Shown: positions 1-6,976 of the stretch, in pieces
Position numbering within the stretch: position 1 is the stretch's first letter
Layout: every line of letters begins with the position of its first letter
Assembly (NCBI GenBank): GCA_016292455.1
Contig: JAEDIL010000024.1
Coordinates: forward strand, 1-19,577
Source: Clostridiaceae bacterium
GTDB taxonomy: Bacteria > Bacillota > Clostridia > Oscillospirales > Acutalibacteraceae
Direction: 5' to 3'
Length of the DNA stretch: 19,577 nt
Program-made: the position numbers and the translations under genes
The notes under the pieces: model-generated
What the model was told of the DNA's origin: nothing
Database searches by the model: none
Seen by the model: the letters and a program-made list of their open reading frames with translations, nothing else

Positions 1-115
1 CATGAAAGAGGCAACCGAACATCTTTTGAAAGACCACGGCTTTTGCGTTGACAACGAAACGACGGTGCTTGTCGGCGTGTGCAAAGACTGCATGGCAAAA
101 AGGGGTGGTGAATAA
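1..115 (+). CDS. Fur-family metalloregulator, C-terminal fragment (probably Zur/PerR type)
   Basis: Only the last ~37 codons of this gene lie in the window; the reading frame is open to the left edge and ends in TAA, whose last base is the first base of the znuC ATG. The visible end includes the phrase GVCKDC, a CxxC pair near the C-terminus, preceded by a beta-hairpin-like stretch (GFCVDNETTVLVGVC). This matches the end of the dimerisation domain of Fur/Zur/PerR proteins, where a CxxC helps hold a structural zinc. The direct overlap with a zinc-type ABC importer suggests that it senses zinc and represses this operon. That is inference from context, because the DNA-binding domain and the sensory ligands lie outside the window. 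Confidence 0.7.
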   Translation, partial: MKEATEHLLKDHGFCVDNETTVLVGVCKDCMAKRGGE

Positions 116-822
116 TGGCGCTGATTGATTGCAAAAACGTTGTTCTCGGCTATGACGGAACTGTTGTTGCAAAAAACCTCAGCTTTGCCGTCAACAAAGG
201 CGACTACCTTTGTATTGTCGGTGAAAACGGGAGCGGAAAAAGCACGCTTGTCAAAGCGATGCTCGGTCTGCTTGAAACGGAAAGCGGTCATCTCCACATG
301 GGAGACGGACTGAGGAAACGCGAAATCGGTTATTTGCCGCAGCAGACTACGGCGCAAAAGGATTTTCCGGCAAGCGTCGGCGAAGTTGTTCTTTCCGGCT
401 GTCTTGCTTCAAAAAAAGGAATTTTCTTTTCAAAAGAGCAAAAGAAGCTCGCCGAGGAAAACATGAAAAAGCTCGACATTCTTCCCCTGCGGGAGAAGTG
501 CTACCGTGAGCTTTCCGGAGGTCAGCAGCAGAGGGTTCTGCTTGCCCGCGCGCTTTGCGCAACAAAAAAGCTGCTGCTGCTTGATGAGCCTGTGACCGGT
601 CTTGACCCCGTTGTGACAGCAGACTTTTACCGGATAATTGAAAAAATCAACCGCGAGTTCGGAATAACCGTAATTATGGTTTCCCATGATCTTTATTCCG
701 CCCTTCGCTATGCCACGCATATTCTCCACATGAAGAAGGACGGCGCATTCTTCGGAACTGTTCCCGAATACCTTGAAAGTGACATTTACAAATCTTTTTC
801 GGGAGGTGAACAGAATGCCTGA
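115..822 (+). CDS. znuC: Zinc/manganese ABC transporter ATP-binding protein
   Basis: A 235-residue ABC ATPase that should power metal import at the inner face of the membrane. All family motifs are visible: Walker A GENGSGKST (about residues 36-44), a Q-loop in YLPQQTT (73-79), signature LSGGQQQR (133-140), Walker B LLLLDEP (153-159) and the H-loop in MVSHD (His191). The length is normal for ZnuC/MntB-type ATPases. The start codon overlaps the stop of the upstream Fur-type gene by one base, with a G-rich ribosome binding site (aggggtggtga) in the end of that gene. The 3' end overlaps the permease gene by 8 bases, so the three genes are probably translationally coupled. Zinc is favoured over manganese because of the clostridial ZnuA-type binding domain next door, but sequence alone does not settle the metal. 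Confidence 0.93.
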   Translation: MALIDCKNVVLGYDGTVVAKNLSFAVNKGDYLCIVGENGSGKSTLVKAMLGLLETESGHLHMGDGLRKREIGYLPQQTTAQKDFPASVGEVVLSGCLASKKGIFFSKEQKKLAEENMKKLDILPLREKCYRELSGGQQQRVLLARALCATKKLLLLDEPVTGLDPVVTADFYRIIEKINREFGITVIMVSHDLYSALRYATHILHMKKDGAFFGTVPEYLESDIYKSFSGGEQNA

Positions 823-2590
823 AACAATTGAGCTCATCATCTCCCAGCCGTTTTTGCAGCGGGCGCTGATTGGCGGCGTTCTCCTTTCGCTTTGCGCCGC
901 TCTCCTCGGCGTGAGCCTCGTTCTGAAACGGTTTTCAATGATCGGCGACGGACTTTCCCATGTCGGCTTCGGTGCGCTTGCAATTGCCTGCGCCGCGAAC
1001 ATTGCGCCGCTCTATTTTTCACTTCCTATCGTTATTGCTGCGGCTTTTCTGCTTTTGCGGATGAGCGAAAGCGGAAAAATCAAAGGCGACGCGGCAATTG
1101 CCCTCATTTCAACGGGCGCGCTTGCGGTGGGCGTGATGGTAACCTCGCTGACAACGGGAATGAATGTTGATATTTATAACTATATGTTCGGCAGTATTCT
1201 CACAATGAGCAGTGCAGACGTTGCTCTGAGTGTTGTTCTGAGCGTAGCTGTTCTCGCGCTGTATGTTGTTTTCTACCACGAAATTTTTGCCGTAACCTTT
1301 GACGAAAGCTTCTCAAAAGCAACCGGAACAAAAGCAGGGGCATATAATATGCTCATAGCGGCACTGACGGCAGTGACAATCGTAATCGGTATGAGAATGA
1401 TGGGAGCGCTGCTCATTTCGAGCCTCATCATTTTTCCGGCAATCACTTCAATGAGAGTCTGCAAAAGCTATAAAAGCGTCATTCTTTCAAGCGCAGCGAT
1501 TTCGGTCGTATGCTTTTTCTCAGGACTTCTTGTTTCAATCCGTTTTGAAGCCCCCACGGGGGCAAGCGTTGTCTGCGTGAACATTTTTGCCCTGGCAACG
1601 TTTTCACTGATAAGGTGTGTTCTCAATTCCGCACGCATAAGAAAAGGCAAAAAAGCGCTTTCCGTTTCAGTTGCGCTTCTTGCGGCTTTCTGCGTTTTCG
1701 CCGTACCGCTCACCGGCGAGGTAAAAGTATATCGGAAAGAGAAAACAGGCGTTGTTGCAACTAGCTTTGCTCCCTTTGACCTTGCAAGACAGGTTGCGGG
1801 AGACGACGCCGAAATCACAATGCTCCTTGCCCCGGGAGAAGAAAGCCACACCTTTGAGCCGACAGCGGCGGATATTATGAAAATTGAGCAATGCGATGTA
1901 TTTATTTACGGCGGCGGAGAATCAGACGAATGGGTTTCTTCAATGCTTTCCTCAATTGACACGGAAAACATCTGCGTTGTGAGAATGATGGACGTGACGG
2001 AAAACCTCAGAGAAGAAACGCTTGAAGGTATGCAGGAAGAAGACCGCGAAGAAGGGGAAGAAGAATACGACGAGCATGTCTGGACTTCCCCGAAGAACGC
2101 CGGAAAAATTGTTTCGGCAATATCGGCCGCACTTTGCCAAAAAGACAGCGAAAACAAAGAAAGCTATGAAAAGCGCACAAGCGAGTGTCTTGAAAAGCTC
2201 AATGAGCTTGACGGAGATTTCCGCACTCTTTCGGAAAAAGCAAGAAACAGACATTTTGTTGTCGGCGACCGTTTTCCGTTCAAATATCTTGCAGATGAAT
2301 ACAAGCTCAGCTTTTACGCCGCTTTTCCCAGCTGTTCGGCGCAAAGCGACGCCAACCCGACAACAATCGCTTTCCTGAGCGAAAAGGTCAAGGCTGAAAA
2401 GCTTTCCGTTGTTTTCAAGGTTGACCTGAGCTCCGGAAACGTTGCCGAATCAATTGCGGAAAACACCGGGGCAAGCGTTCTGACGCTTTATTCCTGCCAT
2501 GTTATCACGGCAGATGACTTCAACAACGGAGAAACCTATTTTTCTCTCATGGAAAGAAATCTTTTCTCTCTTGAAAGCGCATTGAAATGA
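815..2590 (+). CDS. Fused metal ABC permease (ZnuB-like) and substrate-binding protein (ZnuA-like)
   Basis: One uninterrupted frame of 591 residues. Residues 1-270 are an ABC-3 family permease with about eight hydrophobic segments and the family phrase GDGLSHVGFG (44-53). A further hydrophobic segment (about 281-299) leads into a ZnuA/TroA-type periplasmic binding domain (about 310-591). Candidate metal ligands are His345 (ESHTFEPT) and His421 (DEHVW). VVGDRFPFKYLADEY (482-496) and the late SCH (560-562) are typical of clostridial zinc-binding proteins. The usual His-rich loop is replaced by an acidic stretch (399-420). The start at 815 is chosen because GGGAGGTGA lies 5 bases upstream and it gives an 8-base overlap with znuC; the in-frame ATG at 773 lies deep in znuC without a good site. 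Normally the permease and binding protein are separate genes, so this fusion should display the binding domain outside the cell, tethered to its own channel. The domain calls are strong; the zinc preference is inferred. Confidence 0.88.
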   Translation: MPETIELIISQPFLQRALIGGVLLSLCAALLGVSLVLKRFSMIGDGLSHVGFGALAIACAANIAPLYFSLPIVIAAAFLLLRMSESGKIKGDAAIALISTGALAVGVMVTSLTTGMNVDIYNYMFGSILTMSSADVALSVVLSVAVLALYVVFYHEIFAVTFDESFSKATGTKAGAYNMLIAALTAVTIVIGMRMMGALLISSLIIFPAITSMRVCKSYKSVILSSAAISVVCFFSGLLVSIRFEAPTGASVVCVNIFALATFSLIRCVLNSARIRKGKKALSVSVALLAAFCVFAVPLTGEVKVYRKEKTGVVATSFAPFDLARQVAGDDAEITMLLAPGEESHTFEPTAADIMKIEQCDVFIYGGGESDEWVSSMLSSIDTENICVVRMMDVTENLREETLEGMQEEDREEGEEEYDEHVWTSPKNAGKIVSAISAALCQKDSENKESYEKRTSECLEKLNELDGDFRTLSEKARNRHFVVGDRFPFKYLADEYKLSFYAAFPSCSAQSDANPTTIAFLSEKVKAEKLSVVFKVDLSSGNVAESIAENTGASVLTLYSCHVITADDFNNGETYFSLMERNLFSLESALK

Positions 2591-2604
2591 CAATATAAGA
2601 AAAT

Positions 2605-2646
2605 ATGCCCTGTTCAAGGCAGAACTGTCTGCTCTTAACAGGGCAT
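2605..2646. terminator. Bidirectional hairpin between convergent znu operon and hydrolase gene
   Basis: Arms ATGCCCTGTT (2605-2614) and AACAGGGCAT (2637-2646) are perfect inverted repeats, and an inner GCAGA/TCTGC pair extends the stem. The - strand side is followed by a T-rich run (attttcttatatt), so it is best suited to the hydrolase gene. The + strand side has a weaker T content but probably also ends znu transcripts. Confidence 0.75.
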
Positions 2647-2665
2647 AGAATTTATCGTGATGATC

Positions 2666-3661
2666 TCAGTCCTGTGAAACAGGAGCTTCATAAAGATACT
2701 TTGCAAGGAAAGCGTCAATTGTCTTCCAGTATTCTTCCGGGAACCAGAGTCCCGAAACGGCATGCTCGGCGTCCTTGACGATGTGCTTTTCCTTGGGCGC
2801 GGCACAGGCTTCATAGACCGGATCGAGATTTTCAATCAGAACAAAGTCGTCCTTGTCGCCGTGGATGAACAGCGTGGGTGTTTTAGACTTTTTGAGCTGT
2901 TCAACAGCGGAAGCCTCGCCGAAGAAGAAGCCGTTCATCAGCTTGTTGACAAAACTAGCGGCAGGGATAACGATTTTCGGCGGCAGATGATACTTGCGGA
3001 TACACTGGTCAACGAAGATTTCCCTGACTCCGCAGAAGCCGCAGTCCGAAACAGCAAGAACAACGTTTTCAGGAAGCTCCTCTCCCGTTGTCATCATTGT
3101 TGTTGCACTGCCCATTGAAACACCATGAAGAAGAATCTTCACTCTCGGGTTTTCTTCAACAAGACTGTTAATCCAGTCGACAACGTCAAGTCTGTCGAGC
3201 CAGCCCATTGTAACATACTTGCTTTCGCTGTCTCCGTGACCGCGCAGGTCGGGAATCAGAACGTTGAAGCCGCGGCGGTAATACTCCATGGCATAGCTTG
3301 ACATTTCGCGCTTTACATTCGTCCAGCCGTGCAGGCAGATTACCCACACATTGCTGTTTGAGGGATTGCGGAATTCCATCGCATGCAGGGTTTTTCCCTT
3401 TCGGTTTTTGCAGGTGACCTTCTGCTTGTAGTTTTCGTCATACCACTTATAGCCGTCCTGAAGCGTTTTGTTTTCGGCGTTACGTTCAAAAAGGCTGTTT
3501 TTGCAGGGTATTGTTTCATCCTTGCGGCGCTTTGAGCCGAGAGCAATGTGGAAAAAGAGGAAACCGAGTCCGAGATAAAGAATGCCGACAACAAGAAGAA
3601 TAACGCATACTGCGGTGATAGCCGTTCTGCCGGCATAGCTGAGTGCAAGAAAATTGAGCAT
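2666..3661 (-). CDS. Membrane-anchored alpha/beta hydrolase (serine aminopeptidase/esterase-like)
   Basis: A 331-residue protein with a hydrophobic N-terminal segment (about residues 13-38) that should anchor it in the membrane, followed by a complete alpha/beta-hydrolase fold. The oxyanion motif CLHGWTN (109-115), DLRGHGDSE (138-146), nucleophile elbow GVSMGS (Ser182), acid in HGDKDDFV (about Asp271) and catalytic His300 in DAEHAVSG are all present. This is the general shape of the BAAT/serine aminopeptidase-like hydrolases common in clostridia; the substrate cannot be read from sequence. AAAGGA lies upstream of the ATG, and a sigma-A promoter lies 50-80 bases upstream. It is transcribed alone, converging with the zinc operon and diverging from the yerC-type gene. 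Confidence 0.88.
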   Translation of the reverse strand: MLNFLALSYAGRTAITAVCVILLVVGILYLGLGFLFFHIALGSKRRKDETIPCKNSLFERNAENKTLQDGYKWYDENYKQKVTCKNRKGKTLHAMEFRNPSNSNVWVICLHGWTNVKREMSSYAMEYYRRGFNVLIPDLRGHGDSESKYVTMGWLDRLDVVDWINSLVEENPRVKILLHGVSMGSATTMMTTGEELPENVVLAVSDCGFCGVREIFVDQCIRKYHLPPKIVIPAASFVNKLMNGFFFGEASAVEQLKKSKTPTLFIHGDKDDFVLIENLDPVYEACAAPKEKHIVKDAEHAVSGLWFPEEYWKTIDAFLAKYLYEAPVSQD

Positions 3662-3710
3662 TTTTTACAATCCTTTCAAAATATGCATACGCATGAAAAT
3701 TATGGATAGT

Positions 3711-3740
3711 ATTATAGCACAGTTTTCCACGGATTTTCAA
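3711..3740 (-). promoter_or_regulatory. Sigma-A promoter of the 2666-3661 hydrolase
   Basis: On the - strand: -35 TTGAAA (3735-3740), an 18-base spacer and a perfect -10 TATAAT (3711-3716), about 50 bases upstream of the start codon. Confidence 0.75.
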
Positions 3741-3749
3741 CTTCTCAGT

Positions 3750-3775
3750 CAAATTCGTCATCATGTCCGAATTTG
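3750..3775. promoter_or_regulatory. 8-bp dyad between divergent promoters (candidate operator)
   Basis: CAAATTCG (3750-3757) and CGAATTTG (3768-3775) are perfect inverted repeats separated by 10 bases. The site lies just upstream of the -35 of the hydrolase promoter and 26 bases upstream of the -35 of the yerC-type promoter, so a bound protein could affect either. A T-rich stretch after it on the + strand gives it a terminator-like look, but no + strand gene ends here. Confidence 0.4.
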
Positions 3776-3801
3776 CGGCTTTTTATTTGGTAAAATTACT
3801 C

Positions 3802-3830
3802 TTTACTTTTTTGGTTTAACGTGCTAAAAT
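3802..3830 (+). promoter_or_regulatory. Sigma-A promoter of the yerC-type/methyltransferase/hslO operon
   Basis: -35 TTTACT (3802-3807), a 17-base spacer and -10 TAAAAT (3825-3830). This would give a short leader of about 45 bases before the start codon at 3880. Confidence 0.6.
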
Positions 3831-3879
3831 GTTTTGAAACAGAAAAGATTTAACTTCCATGCAAGAAAGGAATCGGAAT

Positions 3880-4161
3880 ATGGCTAGCAGCAAAACCGAA
3901 AAGGAAAATATTGACTTTTTATTCCGTCTCGTAATGAATATTGAAACAGAAGAGGAATGTGCCGCTCTCTTTGACGCTCTGTGCACAAGAACCGAGCTTG
4001 CGGCAATCTCTCAGCGCGCAGTTGTTGCTCACATGCTTGAACACAAAAAGGTTTACAGCGACATTGTTGCTCAAACCGGCGCAAGCACCGCCACAATCAG
4101 CCGCGTCAACCGCACCAGAGAGGGCTACCGTCCCCTCTTTGAAAAGATTGATAAAGAATGA
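3880..4161 (+). CDS. YerC/YecD family TrpR-like DNA-binding regulator
   Basis: A 93-residue protein resembling the YerC/YecD family, whose members share the Trp repressor fold. The core (TRTELAAISQRAVVAHML, about 36-53) and the helix-turn-helix that follows (YSDIVAQTGASTATISRVNR, about 59-78) fit the family in order and length. I place the start at 3880 (MASSK) because GAAAGGAA lies 8 bases upstream; the ATG at 3859 lies upstream of that ribosome binding site and has none of its own. It is the first gene of a three-gene + strand operon. The ligand and targets are not known from sequence. A role in controlling the neighbouring aromatic amino acid operon is possible but only speculative. Confidence 0.85.
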   Translation: MASSKTEKENIDFLFRLVMNIETEEECAALFDALCTRTELAAISQRAVVAHMLEHKKVYSDIVAQTGASTATISRVNRTREGYRPLFEKIDKE

Positions 4162-4170
4162 GGTACGTCC

Positions 4171-4932
4171 ATGGCAGGCTACGGTGATTTTTCATACTTT
4201 TATGATCTGCTCATGAAAGACGCCGACTATCAGGGCCGCTTTAACTATATCAGAGGTCTCCTTGCCGATTGTTCTGTCAGCGAGGGGATTTTGCTTGATA
4301 TGGCGTGCGGAACGGGTACTCTTTCTCAGCTCTTTGCAGAAGCCGGCTTTGACGTGATAGGCGTTGACGCTTCTCAGGATATGCTTTCGCTTGCGCAGGA
4401 AAAAAGAATTGAAGAGGGCTTTGACGCGCTCTTTCTCTGTCAGAAAATGGAGGAGCTTGACCTTTTCGGAACCATTGACGCCGCTGTCTGCACGCTTGAC
4501 AGTCTCAACCATGTTACCGAAAAAGAAACGCTCAGGGAGATTTTCCGGCGCACCGCGCTTTTCATGAATGACAAGGGCGTTTTTGTTTTTGACGTCAACA
4601 CCCTCCACAAACACAGAAAGGTTCTTTCGGACAACACATTTGTTTTCGAAACAGATAAGGTGTTCTGCACCTGGCAGAACACTCTTCTTGAAGACAACGA
4701 AACAACGCTCATTGACCTTGACATTTTTGAAGAGGATGAGGACGGCTCATATATACGGTACAGCGAAGAATTCTGCGAGCGCGGCTATGAGCTTGAAGAT
4801 ATTCGCAAAATGCTGGAAGAGTTCCGCTTTGAAATTGTCGGAATATATGACGATATGACGAAAGAACCGGTCAAGGCAGACAGCGAACGCGCCGTTTTTG
4901 TCTGCATAAAACACGGCACACAGTTAATTTAA
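4171..4932 (+). CDS. Class I SAM-dependent methyltransferase
   Basis: A 253-residue cytoplasmic methyltransferase. SAM-binding motif I reads LLDMACGTGTLS (41-52), the acidic end of strand 2 is GVDASQDML (64-72), and the post-I region is followed by DAAVCTLDSLNHV, a motif-IV-like segment. The N-terminal YGDFSYFYDLLM is typical of a clostridial group of small-molecule-type methyltransferases whose substrate is usually unassigned. It starts 9 bases after the yerC-type gene, with GAGG in front, and ends 14 bases before hslO, so it is almost certainly co-transcribed with both. The sequence shows no target-recognition domain that would suggest DNA or protein methylation. Confidence 0.88.
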   Translation: MAGYGDFSYFYDLLMKDADYQGRFNYIRGLLADCSVSEGILLDMACGTGTLSQLFAEAGFDVIGVDASQDMLSLAQEKRIEEGFDALFLCQKMEELDLFGTIDAAVCTLDSLNHVTEKETLREIFRRTALFMNDKGVFVFDVNTLHKHRKVLSDNTFVFETDKVFCTWQNTLLEDNETTLIDLDIFEEDEDGSYIRYSEEFCERGYELEDIRKMLEEFRFEIVGIYDDMTKEPVKADSERAVFVCIKHGTQLI

Positions 4933-4946
4933 AAAGGAGCCTCATT

Positions 4947-5825
4947 ATGGGAAAGCTTATCAGATGCATTTCAACCGATGGAACGCTGACTGCCATGGCA
5001 ATGGATTCAACAGATATAGTGAGCGAAGCGGAAAGAATTCACAAAACCTCCGCCGTTGTTTCCGCAGCATTGGGCAGACTGCTCACAGCGGCGTCGCTCA
5101 TGGGCAGCGCGCTCAAAGGCAAGGACGATTCCCTGACTCTCAAAATGAACGGAAAAGGTCCTGCCGGAACAGTTATGGCAGTTTCGGACTCGTCGGGCAA
5201 TGTTCGCGGCTATATTCAGCACAGCGTCGTTGAGCTTCCGCTCAACAGCAAGGGCAAGCTTGACGTTTCCGGAGCAATCGGAAAGGACGGCTATGTAACC
5301 GTTATCAAGGACCTCGGACTGAAAGAGCCGTATATAGGTCAGACGCCTATCGTAACGGGTGAGGTTGCCGAGGACATTACGTCCTATTTCGCCGCGAGCG
5401 AACAGACGCCCACTGTCTGCGCCCTGGGCGTTCTCGTTGACAGGGACCTTTCAATAAAGGCTGCCGGCGGCTTCATCATTCAGCTTCTCCCCACAGCTAC
5501 TCAGGAAACGATTGAAAAGGTTGAACGTTCAATTGAGGGGCTTGAACCGGTAACCGTTCTGCTTGAACGTGGCATGACTCCGGAAGAAATCTGCCGCCGT
5601 GCACTTAAAGAATTTGAGCTTGACATTCTTGACACAGCCGAGCCGGTTTACAGATGCAACTGTTCGCGTGACAGGGTTGAGAAAGCTCTGCTCACCGCAG
5701 GCAAAGATGAGCTTTTCAGCATGGCAGAGGACGAAAAAACTGAGGTCTGCTGCCGCTTCTGCGACAAAAAATACGTTTTCACACCCCACGACCTGAAAGC
5801 ACTTGTCAAAAAAGCAAGCGAATAA
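4947..5825 (+). CDS. hslO: Hsp33 redox-regulated holdase chaperone
   Basis: A 292-residue cytoplasmic chaperone that holds unfolding proteins under oxidative stress. The N-terminal chaperone domain carries the family phrase SLMGSALKGKD (50-60) and a GNVRGYIQHS-type strand (84-93). The C-terminal redox switch has both cysteine pairs: CNC (237-239) and CRFC (269-272), which bind zinc when reduced and form disulfides when oxidised. The length is normal. AAGGAG sits upstream of the ATG, 14 bases after the methyltransferase stop. Its place as last gene is followed by a double stop (TAATAG) and a bidirectional hairpin. Confidence 0.96.
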   Translation: MGKLIRCISTDGTLTAMAMDSTDIVSEAERIHKTSAVVSAALGRLLTAASLMGSALKGKDDSLTLKMNGKGPAGTVMAVSDSSGNVRGYIQHSVVELPLNSKGKLDVSGAIGKDGYVTVIKDLGLKEPYIGQTPIVTGEVAEDITSYFAASEQTPTVCALGVLVDRDLSIKAAGGFIIQLLPTATQETIEKVERSIEGLEPVTVLLERGMTPEEICRRALKEFELDILDTAEPVYRCNCSRDRVEKALLTAGKDELFSMAEDEKTEVCCRFCDKKYVFTPHDLKALVKKASE

Positions 5826-5859
5826 TAGCGCAGGACAACAGATGGTATATCAGACAGCA

Positions 5860-5894
5860 AAACCGGATATGGCACAAATGCTCATACCCGGTTT
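5860..5894. terminator. Bidirectional hairpin between hslO and aroF
   Basis: AAACCGG (5860-5866) pairs with CCGGTTT (5888-5894), and inner TATG/CAT-type and GCA/TGC pairs extend the stem. On the + strand it is followed by atctttgtct, and on the - strand by ttttgctgtc, so it can end transcripts from both convergent operons. Confidence 0.65.
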
Positions 5895-5907
5895 ATCTTT
5901 GTCTGAA

Positions 5908-6936
5908 TCAATAAATATCGGCAAGTTCAAGAACAAGGCGTTCGGTCTTTTCCCAGCCGATACACGGGTCGGTAATCGACTTTCCGTAGATTCCCTCGCC
6001 GATTTTCTGACAGCCGTCTTCAAGGTAGCTTTCAACCATAAGACCTTTGACTATGCCGTCAATATCGCTGCTGTGGCGGCAGCAATGGAGAACCTCCTTT
6101 GCAATTCTCGGCTGTTCAAGATACTTTTTGCCGGAGTTTGAGTGGTTGGTGTCAACGATAATTGCCGGGTTCTGAAGCTTCGTTTCGGCATAGAGCTCGC
6201 AGACTCTCATAAGATCCTCATAGTGATAGTTGGGAAGACTGACTCCCCTCTTGTTAACATAACCGCGCAGAATTGCGTGGGCATAGGGGTTGCCGTGAGA
6301 CTGTACCTCCCAGCCGCGGTATATAAACTCATGCCGGTGCTGCGCCGCCGTGATTGAGTTCATCATTACCGAAAGGTCACCGCCGGTAGGATTCTTCATT
6401 CCCACAGGAATATCAAGACCGCTTGAAGTCAGACGGTGCTGCTGGTTTTCAACCGACCTTGCGCCGATTGCAACATAAGAAAGAAGGTCGTTGAGATAAC
6501 GGTAGTTTTCCGGATACAGCATTTCGTCAGCGCAGGAAAGCCCGGTTTCGTTGAGCGCACGCATGTGCAGCTTGCGGATTGCAACAATACCTTCAAAAAG
6601 GTTGCTTTTTCCGCTCGGATCAGGCTGGTGGAGCATACCCTTGTAGCCGTCGCCGGTGGTACGCGGCTTGTTGGTATAAATTCTCGGAACGATGAAAATT
6701 TTATCCCTTACCTTTTCCTGAAGCGGAACAAGGCGGGAGATGTATTCCATTACGCTGTCCTCGTTGTCCGCCGAGCAGGGACCGATTACAAGCACAAGGC
6801 GCTTATCCTTGCCCTCGAATATTCTTTTCAGCTCTTCGTCTCTTTCGGCTTTGATTTTAATTGCCTTTTCCGAAGCCGGGTACTGTTTTTTGACCTCCAT
6901 CGGAATCGGAAGCTTACATTTGAACGTCATATTCAT
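5908..6936 (-). CDS. aroF: 3-deoxy-7-phosphoheptulonate (DAHP) synthase, class I alpha (AroF/AroG/AroH type)
   Basis: The committed first step: condensation of phosphoenolpyruvate with erythrose 4-phosphate. The 342-residue protein matches the metal-dependent AroG-type enzymes in length and motifs: VLVIGPCSADN (48-58), NKPRTTGDGYKG (89-100), a GARSVENQQHR segment, NPTGGDLSVMMN, and DTNHSNSGKK. The start is set at the ATG at 6936 because GAGGTG lies 8 bases upstream; a GTG three codons earlier overlaps that ribosome binding site. It is the last gene of the aromatic operon, 40 bases after tyrA, with a small GC-rich hairpin (6960-6971) in the gap. Feedback sensitivity (Phe, Tyr or Trp) cannot be told from the sequence. 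Confidence 0.95.
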   Translation of the reverse strand: MNMTFKCKLPIPMEVKKQYPASEKAIKIKAERDEELKRIFEGKDKRLVLVIGPCSADNEDSVMEYISRLVPLQEKVRDKIFIVPRIYTNKPRTTGDGYKGMLHQPDPSGKSNLFEGIVAIRKLHMRALNETGLSCADEMLYPENYRYLNDLLSYVAIGARSVENQQHRLTSSGLDIPVGMKNPTGGDLSVMMNSITAAQHRHEFIYRGWEVQSHGNPYAHAILRGYVNKRGVSLPNYHYEDLMRVCELYAETKLQNPAIIVDTNHSNSGKKYLEQPRIAKEVLHCCRHSSDIDGIVKGLMVESYLEDGCQKIGEGIYGKSITDPCIGWEKTERLVLELADIY

Positions 6937-6959
6937 AATTATCACACCTCATATATACC

Positions 6960-6971
6960 GCCGCAAGCGGC
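6960..6971 (-). other. Small GC-rich hairpin in the tyrA-aroF gap
   Basis: GCCGCaaGCGGC is a perfect short inverted repeat with no T-run. It lies just upstream of the aroF ribosome binding site and could modulate translation or RNA stability, but it is too small to call a terminator. Confidence 0.3.
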
Positions 6972-6976
6972 AATTG

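Noticed and set aside
773..814. Upstream ATG that would lengthen the permease fusion by 14 residues
   Set aside because: It lies deep inside znuC with no good ribosome binding site, while the ATG at 815 has GGGAGGTGA at the right distance and a standard overlap.
3859..3879. Upstream ATG for the yerC-type gene
   Set aside because: The good ribosome binding site (GAAAGGAA) lies downstream of this ATG and correctly upstream of the ATG at 3880.
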